From: an uncultured Campylobacter sp.
Lineage (GTDB): Bacteria; Campylobacterota; Campylobacteria; Campylobacterales; Campylobacteraceae
Assembly: GCF_938030785.1 (NCBI RefSeq)
Contig: NZ_CALHIK010000148.1
Coordinates: forward strand, 1 to 41,674
Reading direction: 5' to 3'
DNA length: 41,674 nucleotides
The notes beneath the pieces are model-generated. The model was not told the origin of the DNA. It saw nothing but the letters and a program-made list of their open reading frames with translations, and did no database searches. Positions within the stretch are counted from its first letter, which is position 1, and each line of letters begins with the position of its first letter. The position numbers and the translations under genes are program-made. Shown piece after piece: positions 32,269-40,495 of this stretch.

Positions 32269-33045
32269 TTAGAAAACAAAGACGAAAAATAGCGCGCCGA
32301 TTAGAATTCTATAAATTCCAAACGGGATGAAATCGAACTTCGAGACGAAGCTTAGAAATAGCTTGATCGCCGCAAGCGCCACGACGAACGCCACTACGCC
32401 GCCTACGAGAAAGGTCGTGATATTGTCGGAGTTTTGCGCGAAGGTGTCTAAATTCTTATAGGTGTCGTAAAAAGTCGCCGCAAACATCGTAGGGATCGCG
32501 AGCAGGAAGCTAAAGCGCGCGGCTAGGTTTCTGCTTAGCCCGCACAAAAGCCCTGCGATGATGGTGGCGCCGCTGCGCGAAGTACCCGGCACCATCGCAA
32601 AACATTGCGAAAGCCCGATGATAAAGGCCTGAACGTATGAAATTTGTTCCAGATGTTCTAGCTCGCCGCCGCTAGGACGCGCCTTGCGAAAGAGCTCGAC
32701 TGCGATAAAAATAACGCCCCAGCCGATCAGCGCGTAGGCGACGGTCTGCGGCGCGAAGAGCGATTTGATGCTTTTATAGAGCAAAAAGCCGATCGCTGCA
32801 GTGGGGATGAAACCCACGATAAGTTTGCACCAGAGCTTAAAATCGACCAAAAGCCGCTTGTAAAACATCGCGACGACCGCTAGGATCGAGCCTAGCTGAA
32901 TAACGACCTCAAAGCATTTAAGCGTGTCGGTCTGCTGCAAGCCCATTAGTTTTGCGGCTAGGATCATATGCCCGGTCGAGCTTACGGGCAGAAACTCAGT
33001 CAGCCCCTCGACGATACCTAAAATCACGGCGTCAAATATATTCAT
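32269..33045 (-). CDS. uppP: Undecaprenyl-diphosphatase (BacA type)
   Basis: 258 residues, integral membrane. Removes a phosphate from undecaprenyl pyrophosphate so that the carrier lipid can be used again in wall synthesis. Two signatures are present: EGLTEFLPVSSTGHMIL (about 14-30) and VPGTSRSGATI (about 154-164), the active-site loops at the periplasmic face. Length is normal. The ATG at 33045 overlaps the end of thiE by 14 bases, and eptC follows; carrier-lipid recycling and phosphoethanolamine transfer are both envelope functions. Confidence 0.96.
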   Translation of the reverse strand: MNIFDAVILGIVEGLTEFLPVSSTGHMILAAKLMGLQQTDTLKCFEVVIQLGSILAVVAMFYKRLLVDFKLWCKLIVGFIPTAAIGFLLYKSIKSLFAPQTVAYALIGWGVIFIAVELFRKARPSGGELEHLEQISYVQAFIIGLSQCFAMVPGTSRSGATIIAGLLCGLSRNLAARFSFLLAIPTMFAATFYDTYKNLDTFAQNSDNITTFLVGGVVAFVVALAAIKLFLSFVSKFDFIPFGIYRILIGALFFVFVF

Positions 33046-33646
33046 CCATTTTTTCCTTTAAATTTGCTAAATTCTGCGTAATTGAAGCAGGTTTGTAGAT
33101 CGCCTCTACCATCGCGATATAATCGGGCTTGAGGGCTAAAATTTCATCTAAATTTTCTAGGCTTATCCCGCCGATTACGGCGATTGGGAGGTTTAAAGAT
33201 TTTCGAGCCTCTTGCACGATCTGATCTGGGCAAAGCGGCGCATCAGGCTTTGTTTTGCCGCGCCTTAGAGAGCCGAAGGCTACGTAGCTAGCGCCCTGTG
33301 CCTCGGCCTTTTGCGCGCGAGCAAGACCAGCGTAGCAGCTAACGCCGACGATCTTATCCGCGCCTAAAAACTCACGCACCTGCGCCGTCTCGCCGTCGCC
33401 CTTGCCGATATGCACGCCGTGCGCACCGAGCCTTTTGGCAAGCGCCGCATCGTCGTTGATAATGAGTTCGGCGCCGTAATCTTCGCAAAGGCCGATGAGA
33501 GAGCGGATTAAAGCTTCATCTCTCACGACGAGCTTGCTGCGATACTGCACGAGCTTCACGCCGCAGCGCAAAATTTCATCTATCTGCGAAAAGATAGTTT
33601 GCGGCGGCGTTAAGGCATCGTCGCTAAGCGCATAAATTTCGCTCAT
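33032..33646 (-). CDS. thiE: Thiamine phosphate synthase family protein (ThiE/TenI)
   Basis: 204 residues, TIM-barrel. ThiE joins HMP-PP and thiazole phosphate to thiamine phosphate. Visible family motifs: VQYRSKLV (for LQLRxK), ELIINDDAALAKRLGAHGVH (the N-D-xxLA...GVHLG block), VSCYAGLARAQKAEAQGASY, a KTKPDAP loop and VIGGISLENL. The GVHIGKGDGET segment stands for GVHLGQxD. The product is slightly shorter than typical ThiE and lacks some residues, so TenI-type activity cannot be excluded. The ATGA overlap with the upstream gene and 14-base overlap with uppP show tight coupling. Confidence 0.82.
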   Translation of the reverse strand: MSEIYALSDDALTPPQTIFSQIDEILRCGVKLVQYRSKLVVRDEALIRSLIGLCEDYGAELIINDDAALAKRLGAHGVHIGKGDGETAQVREFLGADKIVGVSCYAGLARAQKAEAQGASYVAFGSLRRGKTKPDAPLCPDQIVQEARKSLNLPIAVIGGISLENLDEILALKPDYIAMVEAIYKPASITQNLANLKEKMDEYI

Positions 33647-34170
33647 CTATCCTCGTCTTTTTTAGGTATAGGTACGCCGTTTAGGATGCAGTTGGTAACG
33701 TCCCAAAATTTTGCGCTATACATTCCGCGTTTAGCTTTTTTAGCCTCCTCATGAGCCTTGATAAGAACCTCGCTATCCCCATATGGAATGGCATAACCGT
33801 TTTTTACAAGTAAAAGCCTAAAATTATCTTTGTCGTCGCTTACATCGCATATAAAGCCATTTCTATATTGGCCATAGTTTGTAACGTAATAGTTAAAGCC
33901 CGGTTTGATAATTTTTTCAATCTCTTTTTTATGAGCGCTTTCAAATTTTTTAATCTCTTTGCTTTTTTTTAGGCAGTCGGGCGCATCTCTAAGCGAGATA
34001 ATTTTCAAATTTTTTAATTCGCAAGAAAATTCGTTCAGCGCATTCCAGCGAAACGCAAATAACTTATCGTCTATAAAGCGGGTAAATTTAACCACCTTGG
34101 TTACGGGTTCCTGAGATTTTGCAGCACAAAAATAGACTAACGCTAGCACGATAAAACATATTTTTTTCAT
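33643..34170 (-). CDS. Exported staphylococcal-nuclease-like protein
   Basis: 175 residues with a signal peptide (KKICFIVLALVYFCAAKSQ). The C-terminal RLLLVKNGYAIPYGDSEVLI and AHEEAKKAKRGMYSAKFWD are typical of TNase (SNase-like) domains: 'LVxxGxA..Y' followed by 'AxxxA(K/R)xxxxGlW'. The catalytic part is altered: in the LKIISLRDAPD segment, where the family has RLxGIDxPE, the Arg and Glu appear as Lys and Asp; the later Arg may be that of YRNGFICDV. Activity is therefore uncertain. The gene is first in an operon with thiE, uppP and eptC and is separated from the ABC transporter by a 14-bp hairpin. Confidence 0.72.
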   Translation of the reverse strand: MKKICFIVLALVYFCAAKSQEPVTKVVKFTRFIDDKLFAFRWNALNEFSCELKNLKIISLRDAPDCLKKSKEIKKFESAHKKEIEKIIKPGFNYYVTNYGQYRNGFICDVSDDKDNFRLLLVKNGYAIPYGDSEVLIKAHEEAKKAKRGMYSAKFWDVTNCILNGVPIPKKDEDR

Positions 34171-34198
34171 AAGCTACCTCGTTATAAATTAAAATTAC

Positions 34199-34239
34199 GT
34201 GAAGCAAATTTATAAATTGGGTATCTAAATTTGCTTCAC
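34199..34239 (-). terminator. 14-bp hairpin after the ABC transporter operon
   Basis: 34199-34212 and 34226-34239 are perfectly complementary (GTGAAGCAAATTTA type) with a 13-base loop. On the minus strand the stem is followed by GTAATTTTAATTT. It lies 15 bases beyond the stop of the substrate-binding protein gene and before the next operon, so a terminator is likely. Confidence 0.6.
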
Positions 34240-34253
34240 TCCTCTGCCAATAG

Positions 34254-34994
34254 CTATTTTAAATTATACTTCTCCAAAAGCTTTTCGTAGCTTCCGTCCT
34301 TTTTCATCTCTTCAAGCGCCGCGTTAAATTTAGCGAGTAGCTCCGGATACTTGCCCTTATCGAATGCGATCGAAAAGCCCTCGCTACCGTCAGATTCTTT
34401 AAAAAACGCTACGAGATCGTCATTTTTCTTAAGATACTCGTAGCCCACGGACGAATCCACGCAAAGCGCGTCGATCTTTTTGTTCTTAAGCGACATAACG
34501 GCTACAAAGACATTCTCCGTAGCGCTAACCTCGGCACCTTTGATGTCTCTGATCGCAAGCTCTTGAATGGTGCCTAGCTGAGCGGCAAGACGCTTACCCT
34601 CTAGATCCGCTTTGGAATTTAACGAGCTGTCGTCCTTGCGTTTGACGTATAAATTTTCGACCTTGTAGTAAGGATTTGTGAAATCGATCGCCTTTTTGCG
34701 AGCAGGCGTCGCGCTCATTCCCGAGGCGATCATATCGATCTTTCCGCTTTTAATCGCAGGTATCAGCCCATCAAAGCTCATATTTAAAATTTCATATTTC
34801 ACGCCCGCGCGCTTTGTAAGCTCGGCTACCAGATCCATATCAAAGCCGGTTACCTTGGAGTTTTCATCCACGAACTCAAACGGCGGATACTCGGCGTTCG
34901 TGCCTACGATAAGCGTATCTTTGGCGATGTCCTTAGCGACCAGCGAGCCGCAAAGCAAAGCGCCCGCAACTAAAAATTTAATGAATTTTTTCAT
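34254..34994 (-). CDS. Amino-acid ABC transporter, periplasmic binding protein
   Basis: 246 residues with a signal peptide (KKFIKFLVAGALLCGSLVAK). Family 3 solute-binding protein: LIVGTNAEYPPFEFVDENSK, then GFDMDLVAELTKRAG and MSFDGLIPAIKSGKIDMIAS, and the TPARKKAIDFTNPYY hinge segment. Ligand-contact Arg of TPAR and the Asp of ALCVDSSVGY are at the usual places. These binding proteins take polar or basic amino acids (arginine, lysine, glutamine, cystine); which one is unclear. It follows the ATPase gene by 12 bases. Confidence 0.93.
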   Translation of the reverse strand: MKKFIKFLVAGALLCGSLVAKDIAKDTLIVGTNAEYPPFEFVDENSKVTGFDMDLVAELTKRAGVKYEILNMSFDGLIPAIKSGKIDMIASGMSATPARKKAIDFTNPYYKVENLYVKRKDDSSLNSKADLEGKRLAAQLGTIQELAIRDIKGAEVSATENVFVAVMSLKNKKIDALCVDSSVGYEYLKKNDDLVAFFKESDGSEGFSIAFDKGKYPELLAKFNAALEEMKKDGSYEKLLEKYNLK

Positions 34995-35006
34995 CTCTTC
35001 CCCCTC

Positions 35007-35735
35007 TTAATGGTTTAAAATTTTATTCAAAAACTCTTGTAATCTCGGATTTTGCGGATTTTCAAATACGTTTTTAGGCGTATCGTCCACGGCGATCTTG
35101 CCGCCCTCCATAAAAAAAATCCTATTTGCAACGTTGCGCGCAAAGCCCATTTCGTGCGTTACCACAAGCATCGTGATCCCCTCTTTGGCGACCTCTTTCA
35201 TAAGGCTCAAAACCTCGCCGATCATCTCGGGATCTAGCGCCGATGTAGGCTCGTCAAATAAAATAACATCTGGGCTCATCGCCAGGCTTCTAGCGATCGC
35301 GATGCGCTGTTTCTGCCCGCCGCTAAGCTTGTGCGGATAGGCGTAAGCTTTGTCACTAAGGCCTACTTTAGCTAGCAGCTCCTCGGCTTTTTGTACCGCT
35401 TCGCTTTCGGTATAGATCCCCGCCTTTATCGGCGCTAGGGTTAAATTCTGCAATACGTTTTTATTCGCAAAAAGATTGAAATGCTGAAACACCATACTTA
35501 CCTTGCGGCGAATCTCATTGATATTCGTGCCTTTGTCGGTAATATCCTTGCCGTCTATTTTGATCGTGCCGCTAGTCGGGGTTTCGAGCAAATTTAAGCA
35601 GCGCAAAAATGTCGATTTCCCTCCGCCGCTAGGGCCGATGATCGCTACGATATCGCCTTTATTTATCGTCTTGCTGATGCCGTCTAAAACGAGCAGCTCG
35701 CCGTAGTATTTCGTTAAATTTGAGATCTCAATCAT
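35007..35735 (-). CDS. Amino-acid ABC transporter, ATP-binding protein
   Basis: 242 residues of the GlnQ/ArtP type. Walker A IGPSGGGKSTFLRCLN (about 33-48), Q-loop FQHFNLFANKNVL, signature LSGGQKQRIAIARSLA, Walker B VILFDEPTSALDPE, H-loop VVTHEMGFARNVA. All catalytic residues are intact. It energises uptake with the permease and binding protein of the same operon; its start overlaps the permease gene by 8 bases. Confidence 0.96.
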   Translation of the reverse strand: MIEISNLTKYYGELLVLDGISKTINKGDIVAIIGPSGGGKSTFLRCLNLLETPTSGTIKIDGKDITDKGTNINEIRRKVSMVFQHFNLFANKNVLQNLTLAPIKAGIYTESEAVQKAEELLAKVGLSDKAYAYPHKLSGGQKQRIAIARSLAMSPDVILFDEPTSALDPEMIGEVLSLMKEVAKEGITMLVVTHEMGFARNVANRIFFMEGGKIAVDDTPKNVFENPQNPRLQEFLNKILNH

Positions 35736-36438
35736 TTCTATTTAACCTTCTCTCCAGCATTTTTGCCAGAAGCGAGAAAAATTTCACGCTCGCATAGTAG
35801 ATCACCGCCGCAAAAAGTATCGGCTGGACGGTATAAAGCGCCGCCTGCATACTTTTTGAAAAGAACGTAAGATCGGTGATTGCCACCAAGCCCACGACCG
35901 AGGTTTCTTTAAAAAGGCTTATAAACTCATTTGCAAGCGCGGGCAGGATGTTTTTTATCGCCTGCGGAAAGACGATCTCTTTCATCGCCGTGCCGTAGCC
36001 TAGCCCCATCGCGCGCGCGGCTTCCATCTGGCCGCGATCTACGCTGTTTATGCCGCTGCGCACGATCTCTGCGACGTAGGCGGAGCTGTTAAGCCCCAGC
36101 GCGAAGATCGCCGAGAGGATGTTGTTCGACCAGGTAGCAAATATTATAAATACGAACACCATCAGCTGGATTACGATCGGCGTGCCGCGGATGATGTCCA
36201 CGTACTCGTCGATGATGAGCCTTATCGGTTTAATATCCAAAAATCTCAAAAACGCCAAAATAAAGCCCAAAACTATACCGATGGCGATACCGCCGGAGGT
36301 TAAGATGAGCGTGATACCGTAGCTTCTGAGATATGAAATTTTTTGCGCCTGAGTTAGTTCGACAGGGTAGGTGAAATAGAGCCCTGCGCAAACTACTACC
36401 AAAAAAAACGCGATTTTAAAAATTTTCTCGTTCAACAC
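35728..36438 (-). CDS. Amino-acid ABC transporter, permease
   Basis: 236 residues with about five membrane segments, of the HisM/GlnP family. The start is GTG at 36438 (product MLNEKIFKIAF). The EAA loop, EAARAMGLGYGTAMKEIVFP, which contacts the ATPase, is complete. The periplasmic part around YVDIIRGTPIVIQLMVF is the conserved RGTP region. A TAGTAT box lies upstream on the minus strand near 36460-36465. One permease gene suggests a homodimer. Confidence 0.95.
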   Translation of the reverse strand: MLNEKIFKIAFFLVVVCAGLYFTYPVELTQAQKISYLRSYGITLILTSGGIAIGIVLGFILAFLRFLDIKPIRLIIDEYVDIIRGTPIVIQLMVFVFIIFATWSNNILSAIFALGLNSSAYVAEIVRSGINSVDRGQMEAARAMGLGYGTAMKEIVFPQAIKNILPALANEFISLFKETSVVGLVAITDLTFFSKSMQAALYTVQPILFAAVIYYASVKFFSLLAKMLERRLNRND

Positions 36439-36531
36439 AGACGCCTTTTGGTTAAATTTAAAAGAGAAGAATACTAAAATTTCGTTAAAATCTGGCTAAA
36501 TTTCAAAAGCGAAATTTTATTTGAAGTAGGG

Positions 36532-36537
36532 TAGAAT
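36532..36537 (+). promoter_or_regulatory. -10 box of putP
   Basis: GGGTAGAATTAG: TAGAAT at 36532-36537, 25 bases before the ATG at 36563; AAAAGGATGA gives the ribosome-binding site. Confidence 0.5.
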
Positions 36538-36562
36538 TAGCCTTTTTTAAAAGGATGACAGG

Positions 36563-38071
36563 ATGAGCTTTTGGACCTATTGCGCAATCGCGATATATTT
36601 CGGCGCGCTTATTTTTATAGGTAGGTATTATTATGACAAGAATGCGAGCTTAAGCGAGTATCTGCTCGATAATCGCCGCCTAGGGCCATTCGTGACGGCA
36701 CTTAGCGCGGGCGCTAGCGATATGAGCGGCTGGATGCTTTTGGGAGTGCCCGGGGCGATGTTTGCGACGGGGATTTGCAATATCTGGATAGCTCTAGGGC
36801 TTTGCGTGGGCGCGTGGTGCAACTATAAATTTCTTGCCAAAAGGCTTAGAATTTACACCGAGGTAGCAAGCGACAGCGTCACGATCCCCGATTTTTTAGA
36901 AAACCGCTTCAAAGACCATACCAAGACGCTTCGCATTATCTCGGGGCTTTTGATCATCATATTTTTTACGCTCTATGTTAGCAGCGGCATCATCGCCGGC
37001 GGCAAGACCTTTGAGAGCTTTTTCGGGCTAAATTTCACCTACGGCGCGATCGCTACGATCTTAATCGTCGTGTTTTATACCTTTTTCGGCGGATTTAAGG
37101 CCGTCGCGATTACCGACGCGTTTCAGGGCGCGCTGATGTTTGCGGTGCTTATTTTGATCCCTCTGTTTTCTTACCGCGCGTTGCAGATCCCTGCAGACAG
37201 TTCCTTTTTCGCACAGGTGCGGCTCTACGGCGCGAGCCATCTCGATCTATTTTACAATCAAAGCTTATTGGGTGTTTTAGGTCTGCTTGCCTGGGGGCTT
37301 GGATACTTCGGGCAGCCGCACATCATCGTGCGCTTTATGGCGATTAGAAGCTCGCGCGAGCTTGATAGCGCGCGCCGCATCGGAATTTCGTGGATGGTAC
37401 TAGGGTTAGTAGGCGCGATGCTTAGCGGCCTGATAGGCTTTGTGTATTTTTCGCAAAAAGGTCTTAGCATAGACGATCCGGAAAAAATTTTTCTAGAGCT
37501 CGGTAAAATTTTCTTTCACCCATTTATCTTAGGCGTTATAATCTCTGCGGTGCTGGCGGCGATTATGAGCACCATCTCAAGCCAGCTTTTGGTAAGCGCG
37601 AGCGCGGTTACGAAGGATTTTATCTTCGCGTTTTATAAAAAAGAGGTGAGCGAGCGTACGCAGACGCTAAGCAGCCGCATCGCCGTCGTGATCATCGCCG
37701 CAGTCGCCGCGATCTTGGCGTTTGGCTCAAACGATACGGTGCTAAACGTCGTGGGCAACGCTTGGGCAGGATTTGGCGCGAGCTTTGGCGCGGTGCTACT
37801 TTTCAGCCTGTATTCTAAAAAAATGAGCGCGCTCTCGGCTTTGGTGGGCATGCTCGTAGGCGGTATCACGGTCATTTGCTGGATCTTATCGGGGCTTTCG
37901 GCGGTCGTTTACGAGCTGCTGCCTGGTTTTTGCTTTTCGGCGCTTGCGATACTGCTCGTAAATCGCTATAACTCCGTGCTCGATAAGATGGCGGATGAGC
38001 CCAATGCAGCGCAAATTTCGCAGGAATTTGAAAAGATGAAAGAGCAGAGTTTGGGAAGCAAAAATGGCTAA
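36563..38071 (+). CDS. putP: Sodium/proline symporter
   Basis: 502 residues, about 13 membrane segments, sodium:solute symporter family. PutP features: LGPFVTALSAGASDMSGWML (helix 2 with the SAGASDMSGW Na+ site), the long loop and WGLGYFGQPHIIVRFMAIRS (GQPHI motif), and SAVLAAIMSTISSQLLVSAS (Na+ site Ser/Thr in helix 9). It imports proline with Na+, a major carbon and nitrogen source for many Campylobacter. Its last 8 bases overlap the DUF2130 gene. Confidence 0.95.
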   Translation: MSFWTYCAIAIYFGALIFIGRYYYDKNASLSEYLLDNRRLGPFVTALSAGASDMSGWMLLGVPGAMFATGICNIWIALGLCVGAWCNYKFLAKRLRIYTEVASDSVTIPDFLENRFKDHTKTLRIISGLLIIIFFTLYVSSGIIAGGKTFESFFGLNFTYGAIATILIVVFYTFFGGFKAVAITDAFQGALMFAVLILIPLFSYRALQIPADSSFFAQVRLYGASHLDLFYNQSLLGVLGLLAWGLGYFGQPHIIVRFMAIRSSRELDSARRIGISWMVLGLVGAMLSGLIGFVYFSQKGLSIDDPEKIFLELGKIFFHPFILGVIISAVLAAIMSTISSQLLVSASAVTKDFIFAFYKKEVSERTQTLSSRIAVVIIAAVAAILAFGSNDTVLNVVGNAWAGFGASFGAVLLFSLYSKKMSALSALVGMLVGGITVICWILSGLSAVVYELLPGFCFSALAILLVNRYNSVLDKMADEPNAAQISQEFEKMKEQSLGSKNG

Positions 38072-39689
38072 CGTAAAGTGCCCGCACTGCGGCTCTCAGA
38101 TCGATATAGACAATATTATGGAGCATGAAATACGCGCCCGTTTAGAGATGGATTATAAGCGCAAAAAAGAAGAATTCGAGAAACAAAAGTTAGTCGATCG
38201 GCAAGCATTTGAAACCGAGTTAAACGAAAAGCGCTTAGCATATATTAAGGCGGACAATGCCTTGAAAGCACGCGAAAATGCCGTTAATGAGAAAATACAA
38301 GCGGGTATAAATTTGGGTATTAGCGCAGAGCGCGAAAAATTAGTTAAAGAGAGCAAAGAGTGGGCTGCGAGAGAAAATCAAGCGACGATAAAAGCTTTAA
38401 ACGAAGAACTTGATAAAAAATCTAAACAGGTAAGTGAGTTAAATTTAATTAAGGCAGAGTTAGATAAGGAAAAGCGTGCGAAATTAGAGCTTGAGACTGA
38501 GTATAAAGCAAAGACAGAGCTTGAAATTTCAAATAGAATAAAGGAAATTTTAGAAGAAAATCAACTTAAGATTCGCGATAAAGATGAGCAGATCAAGATG
38601 ATTATAGAACAATCTTCTCAAAAATTATTGGAAGAGAAACAGCAGATCGAGAGCGAAACCGCGGCGAAATTTGAAATTTTACAAAAGGAGCTGCAAGAAA
38701 AATCGCAAAGAATTTCTGAGCTAAATTTAATAAAGGCCGAAATGGAGGCGCAAAAGCGTAAATTTAGCGAGCTTGAGGCCGAGAATAAAGCCAAATCCGA
38801 GATCGAGCTAACTAATCGCGTAAACCAAGAGCGCGAGCGGCTTTCGAAACAAATTTCGCAGGAAAACGAGCTGAAATTCCGCCAAAAAGATGAGCAGATC
38901 CAAAGCCTAATCGGCCAAATAAACGAGCTCAAGCGCCGCTCGGAGGTGGGCTCGCAGCAGCTTCAGGGCGAGGTACAGGAGCTCGCGCTGCAGGAGTATC
39001 TGCGGCTAAGCTTTCCTTTGGACGAGATAGATGAGGTCAAAAAGGGCGCGCGCGGCGCGGACTGCGTGCAAATGGTGCATACGAGGGAGTTTGCGGGCTG
39101 CGGTAAAATTTTATACGAGAGCAAGCGCACGAAAAGCTTCGAGCCCAAATGGATCGACAAACTCAAAGATGATATGATAGGCGAGGGCGCGCAGATCGGC
39201 GTTATCGTCACCGAGCAGATGCCGCCTCACAGCCCTAGGCTGCATCAAGCGCCGAGCGATGCTAGCATCTGGATCTGTTCGTTTGAGGAATTTAAGGGGC
39301 TTTGCGCCGTCTTGCGCGAACATGTCGTGGCGCTTGCGTTTGCCAAAAGATCGGGGCAAAATCAAGATAGCAAAACGGCAATGCTCTACGACTATCTGAC
39401 CTCGCCCGAGTTCGCAAACCAGATAAAGACGATCGTATCGGCATTCGTCGGCATGCAAGAAAGCCTAAATAAGGAGCGCAACGCGATGGAGCGCATCTGG
39501 AAACAGCGTGAAAAACAGATCGCACGTGCGCGAGACGGAGCGATCGCGATGCACGCAAGCATTAGAAGCATTGCGGGAAGCGGCGTAGCGCAGCTGGAGG
39601 ATGTCGATGAAATTTTAAGCCTCGAGGCGATAGCGGCGGAGAGCGAAGCGGACGCGCTTCAAAACCAAGACGGCGACGAGACGACGTAG
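38064..39689 (+). CDS. DUF2130 coiled-coil protein with zinc-ribbon start and nuclease-like core
   Basis: 541 residues. Residues 1-15 hold a half zinc ribbon (VKCPHCGSQIDID). Residues about 25-315 are a long charged coiled coil. It contains an internal duplication: the block from VSELNLIKAEL (about residue 123) to KDEQIKMI is repeated from ISELNLIKAEM (about 217) to KDEQIQSL, so the coil has been lengthened. The C-terminal DUF2130 core (about 320-470) shows ARGADCVQ with Asp333 and LYESKRTKSF with Glu352 and Lys354, a PD-(D/E)xK-like pattern; the nuclease reading is inference. Family function is unknown. It overlaps putP by 8 bases, which is odd company for a symporter. Confidence 0.85.
   Translation: MANVKCPHCGSQIDIDNIMEHEIRARLEMDYKRKKEEFEKQKLVDRQAFETELNEKRLAYIKADNALKARENAVNEKIQAGINLGISAEREKLVKESKEWAARENQATIKALNEELDKKSKQVSELNLIKAELDKEKRAKLELETEYKAKTELEISNRIKEILEENQLKIRDKDEQIKMIIEQSSQKLLEEKQQIESETAAKFEILQKELQEKSQRISELNLIKAEMEAQKRKFSELEAENKAKSEIELTNRVNQERERLSKQISQENELKFRQKDEQIQSLIGQINELKRRSEVGSQQLQGEVQELALQEYLRLSFPLDEIDEVKKGARGADCVQMVHTREFAGCGKILYESKRTKSFEPKWIDKLKDDMIGEGAQIGVIVTEQMPPHSPRLHQAPSDASIWICSFEEFKGLCAVLREHVVALAFAKRSGQNQDSKTAMLYDYLTSPEFANQIKTIVSAFVGMQESLNKERNAMERIWKQREKQIARARDGAIAMHASIRSIAGSGVAQLEDVDEILSLEAIAAESEADALQNQDGDETT
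38424..38920. repeat. Internal tandem duplication in the DUF2130 coiled coil
   Basis: The encoded segment from about residue 121 to 180 recurs from about 215 to 285. Shared pieces are (V/I)SELNLIKAE, ELE-E-KAK-E(L/I)E-(S/T)NR, and RDKDEQI/RQKDEQI. The offset is 94 residues at the start and 102 at the end because copy 2 has an 8-residue insertion. Confidence 0.75.
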
Positions 39690-40495
39690 CGGCGCGCGGA
39701 CAGATCGCCGTCTGAACGAAAACGCAAGGCGAGCTTGCGTTGTGAGGCTGAAATTTTGTGAAGTAACGCGATATTTGTCCGCAGGCAAGTGTGCTAGAAT
39801 TTCAAGAAGTAATTGCCGTATGCTTTTGAGTTTGCGAGGTTGGAATTTTGCTTGCGAATTTTATACTGGCAGAAATACGCCGCACTGTGTAGCGTGGGAA
39901 TTTCACGTGTAAAATTTTAAATTCATAATTAAGGAAGCGCTTCACGTCGCGAAAATTTGATTTGGAATTTCTGTTTTGTGTCCTTATCGGGAAGATTTTG
40001 CGCTAAAAGCCATAGCAAAATTTTAAGAATTCGCTTCGCCGTACCGTAAAAATTTTAAAATTTTGATCTGTAAATTTCATAAAAATTTATAAAATTTTTC
40101 AAAATCCTAGCGTTAAAATTTTGAAATTCCTAACTTTTTCAAAATAAATTTTAAATTTCGCAAACACCCTTGCCGCAGTCATTTGCGTACTAAAATTTTA
40201 TCGATGAAAAGCGTTCGTTACCAATCGTTAACCCCCCCCCCTATCATTCCGCAGTTGTTTTGCATACGGGGGTTTGCACGCACAAGGCTCGTTTTGTACG
40301 CCGTAGCCGCAGGTGCAGTTGCGCCGCGTGCAGTGTGCACCTTAGCATCTCTTGGCGCTTTGCTGCGCCATAGTATTTCGGCGCATCCTTCCGCACGAGT
40401 TACGAAAATACTCTACAAAACGGGTGAGAGAGGCTGTGCGAGCTGTCCGAGGTAGGCGGCTCGCTTGATTTGCATAATTTATAAAGAGGTAAAAT
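39690..40495. other. Long non-coding region (about 800 bp) with C10 tract
   Basis: No gene with a convincing start was found. Contents in order: an 8-bp hairpin without T-run at 39721-39741 (AACGCAAG/CTTGCGTT) after the DUF2130 gene; AT-rich AAAATTTT-type DNA, densest at 40041-40170; a run of ten C at 40232-40241; and a GC-richer part (40290-40400) with small inverted repeats (GGTGCA/TGCACC, TGGCGC/GCGCCA). An open frame of 90 codons crosses the C-run, but its sequence looks like chance. Confidence 0.55.
40232..40241. repeat. Homopolymeric C10 tract
   Basis: GTTAACCCCCCCCCCTATC: ten consecutive C. Campylobacter uses poly-G/C tracts of this length for phase variation. Here it is not inside a recognisable gene; it lies 254 bases before the YccF-pseudopilin gene. 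Confidence 0.85.

Noticed and set aside
40183..40455. 90-codon open frame crossing the C10 tract
   Set aside because: No ribosome-binding site and no recognisable sequence; Pro run only reflects the C-tract. A decayed gene cannot be fully excluded, so the tract is kept as a finding.
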